A DNA stretch of 64,000 nt from Trabulsiella odontotermitis (GCF_001297775.1 NZ_LIFX01000008.1:174411-238410); one strand, 5' to 3'; positions 20,113 to 29,974 are shown, counted from the stretch's first letter. The notes: generated by a model from the letters alone, not told the origin. A program made the numbers and translations.

Positions 20113-21266
20113 GCTGGCAACAACGCATCGACGCTGCGCTGAATGAACGGCGTGCGGCAGATGCTTTTCGCCGCCGTCTGGCGGTAGAGCACGGCGCGGG
20201 GCGCTGGCTGCAACGTGACGGCCAGCACTGGCTTAATTTCTCCAGCAACGACTATCTGGGGCTGAGCCAGCATCCGCAGGCGGTTGCAGCCTGGCAGGAG
20301 GGCGCGGCGCGCTATGGCGTCGGCAGCGGCGGCTCCGGACATGTCAGCGGCTACACCGTCGCGCATCAACAGCTGGAAGAGACGCTGGCGGAGTGGCTCG
20401 GCTACCCGCGCGCGCTGTTGTTTATTTCTGGCTTCGCCGCCAACCAGGCGGTGATTGCCGCACTGGCCGGAAAAGACGATCGGCTGGTGGCTGACCGTCT
20501 CAGTCATGCCTCGCTGCTGGAGGCTGCCAGCCTCAGCCCGGCGCAACTCCGGCGCTTTACCCACAACGATGTTTCCCACCTGCAACGGCTGCTGGCGACC
20601 GCGCCTGACGGGCAACAACTGGCGATCACCGAAGGCATTTTCAGCATGGACGGCGATGCCGCGCCGCTGGCGGCCATTCACGAGACAACCCGGGCGTCCG
20701 GCGCCTGGCTGATGGTCGACGACGCCCACGGTATCGGTGTGACCGGCGCGCAGGGGCGCGGGAGCTGCAATGCGCATAACGTTCGTCCTGAACTGCTGGT
20801 GGTGACCTTTGGCAAAGCCTTTGGCCAGAGCGGTGCGGCGGTGCTGTGCAGTGAGGCGGTGGCAGATTATCTGCTGCAGTTTGCCCGTCATCTGATCTAC
20901 AGCACCGCGATGCCTCCAGCGCAGGCCGTGGCACTGAGTGCGGCGCTGGAGATCATCCGCAGCGATGACGGTCAGCAACGGCGGGAGATCCTGGCCGGGC
21001 ACATTCGCGCGTTTCGCCGCGGGGCGCAGACGCTGGGGCTGACGTTGACCGATTCGCAAAGCGCGATCCAGCCGCTGATTATTGGCGAAAACGATCGGGC
21101 ACTGGCACTGGCGCAACGCCTGCGCGAGCAGGGCTGTTGGGTGACGGCGATCCGCCCGCCCACGGTGCCCGCCGGGACGGCGCGGCTGCGGCTGACGCTG
21201 ACGGCGGCGCATCAGGCTCAGGATATCGAACACCTGCTGGAGGTGCTGCATGCCGCCGGTCAATAA
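20109..21266 (+). CDS. bioF: 8-amino-7-oxononanoate synthase BioF
   Basis: A PLP-dependent alpha-oxoamine synthase of 385 residues that condenses pimeloyl-ACP with alanine. Visible features are [13 protein letters not shown] (about 43-55), [24 protein letters not shown] and the lysine motif [14 protein letters not shown] (about K237). The ATG overlaps the bioB stop and the end overlaps bioC by 17 bases, a tightly coupled operon. Confidence 0.97.
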   Translation: MSWQQRIDAALNERRAADAFRRRLAVEHGAGRWLQRDGQHWLNFSSNDYLGLSQHPQAVAAWQEGAARYGVGSGGSGHVSGYTVAHQQLEETLAEWLGYPRALLFISGFAANQAVIAALAGKDDRLVADRLSHASLLEAASLSPAQLRRFTHNDVSHLQRLLATAPDGQQLAITEGIFSMDGDAAPLAAIHETTRASGAWLMVDDAHGIGVTGAQGRGSCNAHNVRPELLVVTFGKAFGQSGAAVLCSEAVADYLLQFARHLIYSTAMPPAQAVALSAALEIIRSDDGQQRREILAGHIRAFRRGAQTLGLTLTDSQSAIQPLIIGENDRALALAQRLREQGCWVTAIRPPTVPAGTARLRLTLTAAHQAQDIEHLLEVLHAAGQ

Positions 21267-22005
21267 GCAGGCTGTCGCTGCCGCGTTTGGCCGCGCGGCA
21301 TCGCATTATCAGCAGCATGATGAACTGCAGCGCCGCAGCGCAGAACGGCTGCTGGCGCAGTTACCGGCGCGTACGTTTGACCGTGTGCTGGACGCCGGTT
21401 GCGGGCCGGGAGCGGCCAGTCGCTACTGGAAAACCAGCGGCAGTGAGGTCACGGCGCTGGATCTGTCGCCGCAGATGCTCTCGCAGGCGCGCCTGAACCG
21501 GGTAGCGCATCACTACGTGGCGGCGGATATCGAAGCCCTGCCGCTCGCCGATGCGCAGTTTGATCTGGTATGGAGCAACCTCGCCGTGCAGTGGTGCGAC
21601 GATCTTCATGCTGCGCTGGGTGAGCTGTATCGCGTGGTACGCCCTGGTGGTGTGCTGGCGTTTACCACCCTGGCGGCAGGCTCGATGCCGGAGCTGAATC
21701 AGGCCTGGCAGGCGGTGGACGATCGTCCGCATGCCAACCGTTTCCTTCCCGAAGAAACCCTCTGTACGGCGCTGTCCCGCTGGCAGGGGCGCTCCCGGGT
21801 GGAATCCATCACCTTGTCCTTCCCCGACGCACTGAGCGCGATGCGCTCGCTGAAGGGCATTGGCGCCACGCATCTTCATGAAGGGCGTACGGCGCACTTG
21901 TTAACCCGCGGCAGGCTCAAAGCGCTACAGCTGGCATGGCCGCAACAGGCGGGCGTCTGTCCGCTGACATACCATCTTTTTTGGGGAGTGATTGAACGTG
22001 TCTGA
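21250..22005 (+). CDS. bioC: Malonyl-ACP O-methyltransferase BioC
   Basis: BioC methylates malonyl-ACP to start pimelate synthesis on fatty-acid enzymes. The protein has 251 residues like E. coli BioC. It is a Rossmann SAM methyltransferase with [15 protein letters not shown] (about 45-60), [10 protein letters not shown] and [25 protein letters not shown] in the C-terminal half is characteristic. It starts inside the 3' end of bioF and overlaps bioD by 8 bases. Confidence 0.96.
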   Translation: MPPVNKQAVAAAFGRAASHYQQHDELQRRSAERLLAQLPARTFDRVLDAGCGPGAASRYWKTSGSEVTALDLSPQMLSQARLNRVAHHYVAADIEALPLADAQFDLVWSNLAVQWCDDLHAALGELYRVVRPGGVLAFTTLAAGSMPELNQAWQAVDDRPHANRFLPEETLCTALSRWQGRSRVESITLSFPDALSAMRSLKGIGATHLHEGRTAHLLTRGRLKALQLAWPQQAGVCPLTYHLFWGVIERV

Positions 22006-22720
22006 ACGTTATTTTTTAACCGGTACGGATACCGAAGTCGGGAAAACCGTCGCCAGCTGTGCGCTGTTGCAGGCGGCGAATCGTCTGGGGTTGCGCACTG
22101 CGGGCTACAAACCGGTGGCATCCGGGAGCGAGATCACCCCGGCGGGGCTGCGTAACAGCGACGCGCTGGCATTACAGCGCAACAGCGCCGTCTCCCTGCG
22201 CTATGAACAGGTGAATCCCTACACCTTTGAAGAGCCGACATCGCCGCACATCGTCAGCGCGGATGAACAACGGCCCATCGACGCGAACACCCTTTCTGCG
22301 GGTCTGCGTGAGCTGGAAACGCTGGCTGACTGGGTACTGGTGGAAGGGGCAGGCGGCTGGTATACGCCGCTGTCGCCGTCGCTCAGTTTCGCCGACTGGG
22401 TGACCGCAGAGCGTCTGCCGGTGATCCTGGTGGTGGGCGTCAAACTGGGGTGCATCAACCATGCGTTACTGACCGCGCAGGCAGTGCAACAGGCGGGATT
22501 GCGTCTGGCAGGCTGGATAGCGAATGATGTGACACCGCCGGGGCGACGTCATCAGGAATACATGGCGACGTTAACGCGAATGCTGCCTGCGCCGCTGCTG
22601 GGGGAAATTCCCTGGCTGGAAGGCGAGGTCGATTCTTACGATTTAGGAAAATATCTCGATCCCGGTCGGCTGGATCAGGGAAAAGATCGGAATTGTGATA
22701 AGGATCTGATCTTATTCTGA
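21998..22720 (+). CDS. bioD: Dethiobiotin synthetase BioD
   Basis: BioD closes the ureido ring of dethiobiotin with CO2 and ATP. The P-loop [14 protein letters not shown] lies near residue 8, [10 protein letters not shown] and [12 protein letters not shown] follow. The GTG at 21998 aligns with the E. coli start ([13 protein letters not shown]); a TTG two codons earlier is possible. From GTG the protein has 240 residues, about 15 more than E. coli BioD. The extra is a charged tail after GKYLD (ending KDLILF) in a GATC-rich stretch, which looks like read-through of an ancestral stop or local sequence change. Confidence 0.94.
   Translation: MSERYFLTGTDTEVGKTVASCALLQAANRLGLRTAGYKPVASGSEITPAGLRNSDALALQRNSAVSLRYEQVNPYTFEEPTSPHIVSADEQRPIDANTLSAGLRELETLADWVLVEGAGGWYTPLSPSLSFADWVTAERLPVILVVGVKLGCINHALLTAQAVQQAGLRLAGWIANDVTPPGRRHQEYMATLTRMLPAPLLGEIPWLEGEVDSYDLGKYLDPGRLDQGKDRNCDKDLILF
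22658..22711. other. GATC cluster at the 3' end of bioD
   Basis: Five GATC (Dam) sites occur within 54 bp, at 22658, 22673, 22685, 22703 and 22708. Random expectation is about one per 256 bp. The cluster lies in the extra tail of bioD, about 120 bp before a pair of DnaA boxes. Clustered GATC sites can bind SeqA. Whether these do is not known. Confidence 0.6.
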
Positions 22721-22831
22721 CCCTCTCGTTAGCGAAAAAACGTCAAAAAATAGTGATAAATATTTTTTCTCGTCGACGTTTCGTTGCTGGTGTTATTTCG
22801 CCGTTAAGCCCCGGATATGGCCTGGGCGCAG

Positions 22832-22854
22832 TTATCCACTATTCCTGTGGATAA
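22832..22854. promoter_or_regulatory. Inverted pair of DnaA boxes upstream of uvrB
   Basis: TTATCCACT (22832-22840) and TGTGGATAA (22846-22854), the latter a perfect DnaA box TTATCCACA on the minus strand. The pair forms a 23-bp inverted repeat. DnaA binding upstream of E. coli uvrB has been described, so the element is probably conserved rather than new. Confidence 0.8.
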
Positions 22855-23156
22855 CCTTGTGCATTAGAGTTAGAAAACCTGCGGCAAACGAGAGACCACG
22901 CGGGTTACGCCTTAATTGCTGCGAAAGACGACTTTTTAGAATTTATGTTTTAAATTAGCAAGTTAGATAAAAGCAATGGTTGTAAGAAAAGTGTCATGCC
23001 TTGCCATAAAAGTTTCATGACCTGACTTGACAAATGTTAAAGGAGAAAAAATTCTGGGGATAACCTGGGTTGTCTGGTGTTTTATATCGTTACGGTGAAA
23101 ATTAAGCGCTGACTCTCGCCCTTTAAGGGGGGTGTATCAGAGATACGATAATATGT

Positions 23157-23176
23157 TACTGTTTTTATATCCAGTA
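23157..23176 (+). promoter_or_regulatory. LexA (SOS) box of uvrB
   Basis: TACTGTTTTTATATCCAGTA matches the SOS consensus CTG-N10-CAG and closely resembles the E. coli uvrB box. It lies 75 bases before the uvrB start. Confidence 0.92.
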
Positions 23177-23250
23177 TTTTTAGTTGGCAAAATGGAGCGT
23201 GGCGAGTAAAATTACTCTCCTGCCGTCCATTCCTTCACAGGTCGCCATTC

Positions 23251-25263
23251 ATGAGTAAACCGTTCAAGCTGCATTCCGCTTTTCGACCGTCAGGTGACCA
23301 GCCTGCGGCCATCGACAAACTGAAAGAGGGGCTGGAAGATGGTCTGGCTCACCAGACGCTGCTTGGCGTAACAGGCTCAGGTAAGACGTTCACCATTGCC
23401 AACGTGATTGCTGACCTCCAGCGGCCGACGATGGTGCTGGCGCCCAACAAAACACTGGCAGCGCAGCTGTATGGCGAAATGAAGGAATTCTTCCCCGAGA
23501 ACGCGGTGGAGTATTTCGTCTCCTACTACGATTACTACCAGCCGGAAGCCTACGTGCCCAGCTCGGACACCTTTATCGAAAAAGACGCTTCGGTGAACGA
23601 GCACATCGAACAGATGCGACTGTCGGCCACCAAAGCGCTGCTGGAACGGCGCGATGTCATCGTCGTGGCGTCGGTGTCAGCGATTTACGGCCTCGGCGAC
23701 CCGGATCTGTACCTGAAAATGATGCTGCACCTGACGGTCGGCATGATTGTCGATCAGCGTTCTATCCTGCGTCGTCTCGCCGAACTGCAGTACACGCGTA
23801 ACGACCAGGTATTCCAGCGCGGTACCTTCCGGGTGCGCGGCGAGGTGATTGACGTGTTCCCGGCGGAATCTGACGACATCGCACTGCGTATTGAGCTGTT
23901 TGATGAAGAGGTCGAGCGCCTGTCGCTGTTTGACCCGTTAACCGGGCATATTGAATCAACCATTCAGCGCTTCACCGTCTACCCGAAAACGCACTACGTC
24001 ACCCCCCGCGAGCGTATCGTGCAGGCGATGGAAGATATCAAAGACGAACTGGTCGATCGCCGGAAAGTGCTGCTGGCGAACAATAAACTGCTTGAAGAGC
24101 AGCGTCTGAGCCAGCGGACACAGTTTGATCTGGAGATGATGAACGAGCTTGGCTACTGCTCCGGCATTGAAAACTACTCGCGCTTCCTCTCCGGGCGCGG
24201 GCCAGGCGAGCCGCCGCCGACCCTGTTTGATTACCTGCCTGCCGACGGTCTGCTGGTGATTGACGAATCCCACGTCACCATCCCGCAGATCGGCGGGATG
24301 TACCGCGGTGACCGTGCCCGTAAAGAGACGCTGGTGGAATACGGTTTCCGTTTGCCGTCCGCGCTGGACAACCGCCCGTTAAAGTTTGAAGAATTTGAAG
24401 CGCTGGCGCCGCAGTCGATCTACGTTTCCGCGACGCCGGGCAACTATGAGCTGGAAAAATCAGGTGGCGATGTGGTGGATCAGGTCGTGCGTCCGACAGG
24501 GCTGCTTGATCCGATCATCGAAGTCCGGCCGGTGGCCACACAGGTGGATGATCTGCTCTCTGAAATCCGTATCCGCGCCGCCATTAATGAGCGCGTGCTG
24601 GTGACGACGCTCACCAAGCGTATGGCGGAAGACTTAACCGAATATCTGGAAGAGCACGGCGAGCGCGTGCGCTATCTCCACTCGGACATCGACACCGTAG
24701 AGCGCATGGAGATCATCCGCGATTTGCGTCTCGGCGAGTTCGACGTGCTGGTGGGGATCAACCTGTTGCGCGAAGGGCTGGACATGCCGGAAGTGTCGCT
24801 GGTGGCTATTCTCGATGCCGACAAAGAAGGCTTCCTGCGTTCCGAAAGGTCACTGATTCAGACCATCGGTCGTGCGGCGCGTAACATCAACGGTAAAGCG
24901 ATTCTGTACGGCGATAAGATCACCCCGTCGATGGCGAAAGCGATTGGCGAAACGGAACGTCGTCGTGAGAAACAGCAGCGTTACAACGAAGAAAACGGCA
25001 TTGTGCCGCAAGGGCTCACCAAAAAAGTGGTGGATATCCTGGCGCTCGGCGCGGGCATTGCGAAAACCAAAGCGAAAGGGCGCGGTAAACTGCGTATCGT
25101 TGAGGAAGACAGCGTTGCGTTAACGCCGAAAGCGCTGCAGCAGAAAATCCACGAGCTGGAAGGGCAGATGATGCAGCATGCGCAGAACCTCGAATTCGAA
25201 GAGGCGGCGGCCATCCGCGATCAGCTCCATCAACTGCGTGACCTGTTTATTGCGGCATCGTGA
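23251..25263 (+). CDS. uvrB: Excinuclease ABC subunit B UvrB
   Basis: UvrB is the damage-verifying helicase-like subunit of nucleotide excision repair that receives DNA from UvrA and recruits UvrC. The protein has 670 residues (E. coli 673). Features in order: Walker [15 protein letters not shown] (about 39-46), the beta-hairpin region [12 protein letters not shown] (about 92-104), DESHVT (about 338), helicase motifs [15 protein letters not shown] and QTIGRAARN, and the C-terminal UVR domain (about 630-665) that contacts UvrC. It is SOS-induced through the LexA box upstream. Confidence 0.98.
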   Translation: MSKPFKLHSAFRPSGDQPAAIDKLKEGLEDGLAHQTLLGVTGSGKTFTIANVIADLQRPTMVLAPNKTLAAQLYGEMKEFFPENAVEYFVSYYDYYQPEAYVPSSDTFIEKDASVNEHIEQMRLSATKALLERRDVIVVASVSAIYGLGDPDLYLKMMLHLTVGMIVDQRSILRRLAELQYTRNDQVFQRGTFRVRGEVIDVFPAESDDIALRIELFDEEVERLSLFDPLTGHIESTIQRFTVYPKTHYVTPRERIVQAMEDIKDELVDRRKVLLANNKLLEEQRLSQRTQFDLEMMNELGYCSGIENYSRFLSGRGPGEPPPTLFDYLPADGLLVIDESHVTIPQIGGMYRGDRARKETLVEYGFRLPSALDNRPLKFEEFEALAPQSIYVSATPGNYELEKSGGDVVDQVVRPTGLLDPIIEVRPVATQVDDLLSEIRIRAAINERVLVTTLTKRMAEDLTEYLEEHGERVRYLHSDIDTVERMEIIRDLRLGEFDVLVGINLLREGLDMPEVSLVAILDADKEGFLRSERSLIQTIGRAARNINGKAILYGDKITPSMAKAIGETERRREKQQRYNEENGIVPQGLTKKVVDILALGAGIAKTKAKGRGKLRIVEEDSVALTPKALQQKIHELEGQMMQHAQNLEFEEAAAIRDQLHQLRDLFIAAS

Positions 25264-25284
25264 TTTGTTAAGCAACGCAAGGCC

Positions 25285-25301
25285 CTTAATGTTGGCTTAA
25301 T
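25285..25301 (+). promoter_or_regulatory. PmrA box of the PmrR-like gene
   Basis: CTTAAT-GTTGG-CTTAAT is a perfect direct repeat of the PmrA half-site YTTAAK with the standard 5-base gap. It lies 44 bases before the start codon of the small gene at 25345, so a promoter activated by phosphorylated PmrA is likely. Confidence 0.85.
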
Positions 25302-25344
25302 AATTTTCGGCGACACTGTCCTCAGTTTAATGAGGATAGTGTTC

Positions 25345-25437
25345 ATGCCAAAATTACACCTTCGTGAATATTTCGCCGTGCTGGTTTCGTTGCTGCTGGT
25401 CGCCGGTTTTGCTTACCACTGGACCATCACCTACTGA
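25345..25437 (+). CDS. pmrR: PmrR-like small membrane peptide (30 residues)
   Basis: ATG, 30 codons and TGA encode MPKLHLREYFAVLVSLLLVA followed by GFAYHWTITY. This is a basic N-terminus, one membrane span and an aromatic C-terminus. The C-terminal pattern F-x-Y-x-W-x-x-T-Y is shared with Salmonella/E. coli PmrR, a PmrA-induced peptide that inhibits the lipid A kinase LpxT. TGAGGA lies 8 bases before the ATG and a perfect PmrA box lies upstream at 25285-25301. The gene points into pmrB and the two stop codons abut at 25437/25438. Homology is inferred from pattern and promoter, and the peptide is too short for certainty. Confidence 0.75.
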   Translation: MPKLHLREYFAVLVSLLLVAGFAYHWTITY

Positions 25438-26517
25438 TTAGCGCTGTAGCGCGTGGAATCTGACCCACGCGCGCGCCCCGGCGGCGGGTTTTCGGTTGTT
25501 GAGAAAGAATTTTGCATCGTGAAGTTGCGCAATGCGGGAGACGATACTCAACCCAAGCCCGATGCCGCCGTAACGGCTGTCCATCCGCACAAAGGCTTTG
25601 CTAAGCTCACCGCTTTTCGCTTCATCGATCCCCGGACCTTCATCTTCCACCGCCAGAACCGGACCGGTGTCATAGTCAACGCTGAGCGTAATGGTGGAGC
25701 CTTCCGGGCTGTAACGGTGCGCGTTTTCCACCAGATTGCGCAGCAGTACGCGCAGTAGCGTGGCATCACCCTGAACCGCCGCTTCCCGTGTCGCGGGGTT
25801 AATGACCAGTGTCTGCTGGCGCAGGGCGAGAATGCGTTCCAGTTCCGGGCGTTCCGCCTGCACCACATCGTTTTCCAGATCCACCTGCTGATAACTGCCA
25901 GCCGAAAAGGACTGGCCGACGCGCGCCAGCTGTAGCAACTGGGCGATGCTTTCCGTCATCTGATCAAGACGCTGCAACAGCGGAGCGACCTGAATGGCGT
26001 GGGATTTTGCCATCAGCTCAAGGTGCAAACGCAGCCCGGCCAGTGGCGTACGCAACTCATGGGCGACGTCGGCGGTAAACAGGCGTTCGCGCTCCAGTGT
26101 CTGGGTCAGACGCGAAACCAGATCGTTAATGGCTGACGTAACGGCTTCCACTTCGCTGACGTTATTGGCGATACAAATGGGTTGCAGATTATCCGGTGTG
26201 CGGGTTTCCAGCTCTTTTTGCAGATCGGCGAGCGGACGGGTAATGCGTTTTACCGCCTGTACGCAGATAAACAGCGCCAGCCCGATAATTAACAGACTGG
26301 GGATCAGCAGGCTGGCCACCGCCTCACGCACTTCATGCTGGATATGTTTGCGGTTGTTATGACCTTCAATGGCGCTTTGTACCAGCAACTGGATCTGTTC
26401 TTCGCTTTCATGCCAGAGCCAGAACACGCTGATGAGCTGGCATACCACCAGGATAATACCAATCGTCAGCAGCAGCTTGCTGCGCATCGTCCATTTTTGC
26501 GTTGTAAACAGCGCCAT
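25438..26517 (-). CDS. pmrB: Sensor histidine kinase PmrB (BasS)
   Basis: The sensor of ferric iron, aluminium and acid that phosphorylates PmrA. It has 359 residues (E. coli BasS 363). Transmembrane helix 1 spans about 13-35 and helix 2 about 69-90. The short periplasmic loop keeps both iron-binding ExxE motifs, E37-S-E-E40 and E62-V-R-E65. A HAMP region follows, then the H-box DVAHELRTPLAG with His153, the N-box LRNLVENAHRYSPEG and ATP lid motifs DEGPGID and GGIGLGLSIV. It is the last gene of eptA-pmrA-pmrB, overlaps the pmrA stop by one base and abuts the convergent PmrR-like gene. Confidence 0.94.
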   Translation of the reverse strand: MALFTTQKWTMRSKLLLTIGIILVVCQLISVFWLWHESEEQIQLLVQSAIEGHNNRKHIQHEVREAVASLLIPSLLIIGLALFICVQAVKRITRPLADLQKELETRTPDNLQPICIANNVSEVEAVTSAINDLVSRLTQTLERERLFTADVAHELRTPLAGLRLHLELMAKSHAIQVAPLLQRLDQMTESIAQLLQLARVGQSFSAGSYQQVDLENDVVQAERPELERILALRQQTLVINPATREAAVQGDATLLRVLLRNLVENAHRYSPEGSTITLSVDYDTGPVLAVEDEGPGIDEAKSGELSKAFVRMDSRYGGIGLGLSIVSRIAQLHDAKFFLNNRKPAAGARAWVRFHALQR

Positions 26518-27188
26518 TATTCCGCCTCAGGCCCGGTAACCAGCATGTAACCAAAGCCCCGCACGGTACGGATGCGGGATTTGCCCACTTTGTCGCGCAG
26601 GTTGTGAATATGCACTTCCAGGGTGTTGGTGGCGGGTTCGTTGTCCCAGCTGTAGATGTCGTTGTAGAGAATTTCGCGATGCACCGGGCTGCCGGCTTTC
26701 AGCATCAGACGGGAAAGCAGAGCATATTCTTTTGGCGTCAGTTCCAGCGCCACATCGCTTAACCAGACCTGGCGGCGGGTGACGTTGAGGCGCAGGTTAT
26801 CCACTTTCACTTCGCTGTCGCCCTGATTGTGGTGACGGCGGAGCAGAGCGCGGATGCGGGCGTTCAGTTCTTCGAGCGCAAACGGCTTCACGAGGTAGTC
26901 ATCCGCGCCGGTATCAAGACCCGCGATGCGATCGCTGATGGTGTCACGCGCAGTGAGGATCAGCACCGGTTGGGTGAATTTCTCGCGTCTCAGTCGCGCC
27001 AGGAAATGCAGACCGTCTTCGTCCGGTAAACCCAAATCGAGCACCACCAGGCTGTAATGGCCGTTCGCAATCGACAGCGCGGCGTCGTGGGCGGTAGCCA
27101 CGCCATCACAGGCGTAACCCTCGCTCTGTATCGCCAGGATCAGCCCCTGTAGTAACAGCTCATCGTCTTCAATGACTAATATTTTCAT
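26517..27188 (-). CDS. pmrA: Response regulator PmrA (BasR)
   Basis: An OmpR/PhoB-type regulator of 223 residues (E. coli BasR 222). The receiver has the acidic pair D8/D9, phospho-acceptor D51 in [17 protein letters not shown] and K near 101 in [11 protein letters not shown]. The C-terminal winged helix ends [17 protein letters not shown] then [12 protein letters not shown]. It closely matches E. coli BasR across the protein, including the stretch [20 protein letters not shown]. The ATG overlaps the eptA stop (ATGA). Expected targets in view are the PmrA boxes at 25285-25301 and 28872-28888. Confidence 0.95.
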   Translation of the reverse strand: MKILVIEDDELLLQGLILAIQSEGYACDGVATAHDAALSIANGHYSLVVLDLGLPDEDGLHFLARLRREKFTQPVLILTARDTISDRIAGLDTGADDYLVKPFALEELNARIRALLRRHHNQGDSEVKVDNLRLNVTRRQVWLSDVALELTPKEYALLSRLMLKAGSPVHREILYNDIYSWDNEPATNTLEVHIHNLRDKVGKSRIRTVRGFGYMLVTGPEAE

Positions 27189-28825
27189 CGGCTTTCTCCT
27201 CTGCATGGCGCAAGAATATCGTCCGCAGCCTGATATTCCCGGGTATCGACCCCAAGTATACCTAACATCGTCGGGAAGAGGTTATCCTGCGAATAGTGAT
27301 TGGCGGCAGCCCGTTTTTTCAGGCACGGGTAATTAATGCCATAGCGCTGCTGATAATCATCCGACAGCCAGAGCAGCATTGGCACATGCTTTTGTGTTTC
27401 CGGGGCGATGGAATAGGGCAAGCCGTGCAGATAGACGCCATTTTCACCCAGTGATTCGCCATGGTCAGACAGATAAACCAGGCTGGTGGTGAATTTATCC
27501 TGTTTGGATTTCAGCAAGGTGATGGCTTTGTCGATAATATAATCCGCATACAGAATGGTATTATCGTACGTATTCACCAGTTGCTGCTGCGAACAGGTCT
27601 GAATTTCATTGGTATCGCAGGTCGGCGTAAATTGACGGAACTGCGCCGGATAACGGTTGTAATAGGTCGGACCGTGGCTGCCAATGGTATGCAAAACAAT
27701 AATGCCATCGTGCTGCAGGTTATTAATGTAATTGTCGAGTTCGTGGAACAGCACCTCGTCATTACATTCCCCGTCAATACATTGCCCCGGCAGGTTTAAT
27801 TTCGTTATATCCTGGTGCGGTACGCGATCGCAGACGCCTTTGCAGCCACCGTCGTTTTCATTCCACAGCACCTGAATGCCTGCGCGTTGCAGTACATCGA
27901 GCAACCCTTCCTGATGATGCGCCAGCTCTTCGTCATATTTCGCCCGCGGCATATTCGAGAACATGCACGGCACAGAAACCGCGGTGGCGGTCCCGCAGGA
28001 AGCAGTTTGCGGGAAATAGACCACGTTATCTTTGGCTAAACGCGGGTTGGTGTCGCGGGAATAACCGCCGAGCGAGAAGTTTTCCGCACGCGACGTTTCG
28101 CCGACGATCAAAATCGTCAGATTTTTACGCGGCCCGTTTTGCATTACTGGGCGTTGTTTTGCGTCTTCGCCAATGCGGACCAGCGGCAGGTTATCCAGCC
28201 TGTTGTGCGCATACCAGGAGTTCACCGCCGTAATACTGTTCGACGGATTTAACGCTTTTACCAGCTCTTTATTATTACGAAACACCGAGGCGTAATCTTT
28301 GTAAAACAGCAGCGCGACGATCACAATCAACAGCGCGGAAACCACGATATTACTAACGCGGCGCAGAATGCTTCGCCAGGCGGGCGCGGAATTTTGAGTT
28401 TTGAACCACCAGGCAAAGAACACCACCAGTATGCCGGAAAGTATCAGCGTCACCACCATTTTGGTCGACATCAGCGCATAGCTTTCTGCCGGGGTGGTAT
28501 CAAAAATGTTGGTGATCATCGAGCGGTCAATAATCACCCCGAACGTCAGAATGAAATATTGCGCGGCGGCGCTGACCAGCACAAACAGCGTAATGAACAA
28601 ACGTTCAAGGAATAAGAACGACACCAGCGTCAGAACAATATTGATCACACAGAACGCCACAACCGGCATGGTTAAAAATACCAGCCAGTTATGCAGATTA
28701 TCTACCGGCAGTTCCGTAAAGACCTGCTTGTAAAAAGCAATGTTAAGAAACAGCGCAATGTAGAGCGCGAACAAAATAATAAAGGTTAGTCGCCCAAGCA
28801 CCGGGCGCCGTGACAGTAAGCGCAT
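27185..28825 (-). CDS. eptA: Lipid A phosphoethanolamine transferase EptA (PmrC)
   Basis: An inner-membrane enzyme of 546 residues that transfers phosphoethanolamine from phosphatidylethanolamine to lipid A, lowering polymyxin binding. Five transmembrane helices occupy about residues 10-180. The periplasmic alkaline-phosphatase-fold domain begins near 210 with the catalytic threonine in [19 protein letters not shown]. Zinc-binding [13 protein letters not shown] lies near residue 450, and several cysteine pairs suit disulfides. It is the first gene of pmrCAB, with a PmrA box 47 bases upstream. Confidence 0.95.
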   Translation of the reverse strand: MRLLSRRPVLGRLTFIILFALYIALFLNIAFYKQVFTELPVDNLHNWLVFLTMPVVAFCVINIVLTLVSFLFLERLFITLFVLVSAAAQYFILTFGVIIDRSMITNIFDTTPAESYALMSTKMVVTLILSGILVVFFAWWFKTQNSAPAWRSILRRVSNIVVSALLIVIVALLFYKDYASVFRNNKELVKALNPSNSITAVNSWYAHNRLDNLPLVRIGEDAKQRPVMQNGPRKNLTILIVGETSRAENFSLGGYSRDTNPRLAKDNVVYFPQTASCGTATAVSVPCMFSNMPRAKYDEELAHHQEGLLDVLQRAGIQVLWNENDGGCKGVCDRVPHQDITKLNLPGQCIDGECNDEVLFHELDNYINNLQHDGIIVLHTIGSHGPTYYNRYPAQFRQFTPTCDTNEIQTCSQQQLVNTYDNTILYADYIIDKAITLLKSKQDKFTTSLVYLSDHGESLGENGVYLHGLPYSIAPETQKHVPMLLWLSDDYQQRYGINYPCLKKRAAANHYSQDNLFPTMLGILGVDTREYQAADDILAPCRGESR

Positions 28826-28871
28826 GACAAGATCCTGCTGATAACGATGCTCGTCATGGTAGTGGCGGTTT

Positions 28872-28888
28872 TTTAAGACAACCTTAAG
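28872..28888. promoter_or_regulatory. PmrA box of eptA-pmrAB
   Basis: On the plus strand TTTAAG-ACAAC-CTTAAG, a PmrA direct repeat, followed after 2 bases by a third half-site CTTAAT (28891-28896). CTTAAG is palindromic, so the site can also be read on the minus strand toward eptA (CTTAAG-GTTGT-CTTAAA). Lies 47-63 bases before the eptA start. Confidence 0.8.
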
Positions 28889-28927
28889 ACCTTAATAAAT
28901 CCTTCACTCATTCGTCATGATGATGAT

Positions 28928-29836
28928 TCAACCCAACGCCTGAATCGCTTTCTCCAGCGCCAGGTGCAGCAGATGGCGGTCATGACGATAGGGGATGTCG
29001 CTGGCTTCGAGGGTGTCTTTGATAACAATGCGGTCAGTGATGGCCGAGGCGTCAACTTTCGGGCCGACCACCAGCGCGTCGATCACTTTGCGGCCGACGT
29101 AATGCTCCATCAGTTCAAGCTTGTCGGTGAGTGTCAGACTGGCGGCGGCAACGCTCAGTTCGCGACCGAGATTCCCGATATAGACCATCGGGGCGGGCGT
29201 ACGGCGCAGCGCCTGGGCCAGTTCTTCCACTAATAAAATCGGCATCAGGCTGGTGTAAAAGCTGCCGGGGCCGATGAGGATCAGATCCGCTTCCGCAATG
29301 GCCTGCACCGCTTCGCGGGTGGCGTGCACATTCGGGTAAAGCATCAGCTCTTTAGGCGGTATTTTTAGCTGATCAATATTCACTTCGCCGTAGATTTCAT
29401 GGCCTTCGTCGTCAAGCGCCATCAGGTCGACGGGGGTTTCTGACATCGGGATCAGCGAAGCCTCTACTTTGAGGAGATTTCTGATTAAATTGATCGCCTC
29501 TAAAGGCCGGACACTCAGGTGATCCAGCGCTTTTAACATCAGATTTCCGAGGTTATGACCGGAAAGTTCGCCATTACCGCCAAAACGATACTCAAACATG
29601 GCCGAAGCGACGCTCGGTTCGGTGATTAACTGATTCAGGCAGTTGCGCATATCGCCCCACGCAATACCGCCTTCGGAGCGGCGAATACGCCCGGTAGAGC
29701 CGCCGTTGTCGGTGGTGGTGACGATACCGGTTAAGCGGGAACCTAATGATGACAGAGAAGACATTACGCGCCCGAGCCCATGGCCTCCGCCCAGTGCGAC
29801 AACACGATCAAGATCCGCCAGAGTGCGAGTGCGCAT
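28928..29836 (-). CDS. ybhK: YvcK/CofD-family protein YbhK (gluconeogenesis factor)
   Basis: A 302-residue protein equal in length to E. coli YbhK. It has the CofD-like [13 protein letters not shown] (about 14-26) and [17 protein letters not shown] motifs that bind nucleotide sugar in the YvcK family. [15 protein letters not shown] lies in the middle. In Bacillus YvcK is needed for growth on gluconeogenic carbon and cell-shape maintenance. The E. coli role is unclear. The ATG at 29836 ([13 protein letters not shown]) matches the family start. It is divergent from moaA, as in E. coli. Confidence 0.93.
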   Translation of the reverse strand: MRTRTLADLDRVVALGGGHGLGRVMSSLSSLGSRLTGIVTTTDNGGSTGRIRRSEGGIAWGDMRNCLNQLITEPSVASAMFEYRFGGNGELSGHNLGNLMLKALDHLSVRPLEAINLIRNLLKVEASLIPMSETPVDLMALDDEGHEIYGEVNIDQLKIPPKELMLYPNVHATREAVQAIAEADLILIGPGSFYTSLMPILLVEELAQALRRTPAPMVYIGNLGRELSVAAASLTLTDKLELMEHYVGRKVIDALVVGPKVDASAITDRIVIKDTLEASDIPYRHDRHLLHLALEKAIQALG

Positions 29837-29974
29837 ATCCATTCCTTCCGTCAGTGAGTGCCATAAAATACCTGATCTACCTCTAAAAGACGATATTTCG
29901 CCTGAGCTAAAATGATGCATGTCAATGCAAAAGGGGGCTTTTTACGTATTCTGTAGTAAAAATGCACGATCATG

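Larger units (their letters stand above)
22721..23250. other. bioD-uvrB intergenic control region
   Basis: A 530-bp gene-free stretch, AT-rich in parts. It holds two inverted DnaA boxes (22832-22854), followed by a segment TTAGAGTTAGAAAAC that I recall from the same place in E. coli, a TTGACA hexamer at 23027-23032 that may belong to an upstream uvrB promoter, and the LexA box at 23157-23176. I see no convincing small gene or strong intrinsic terminator for bioD. Confidence 0.6.

Noticed and set aside
20091..21263. Minus-strand open frame of 390 codons opposite bioF
   Set aside because: Arg/Gln-rich shadow of a well conserved BioF; no domain, start site or spacing supports it.
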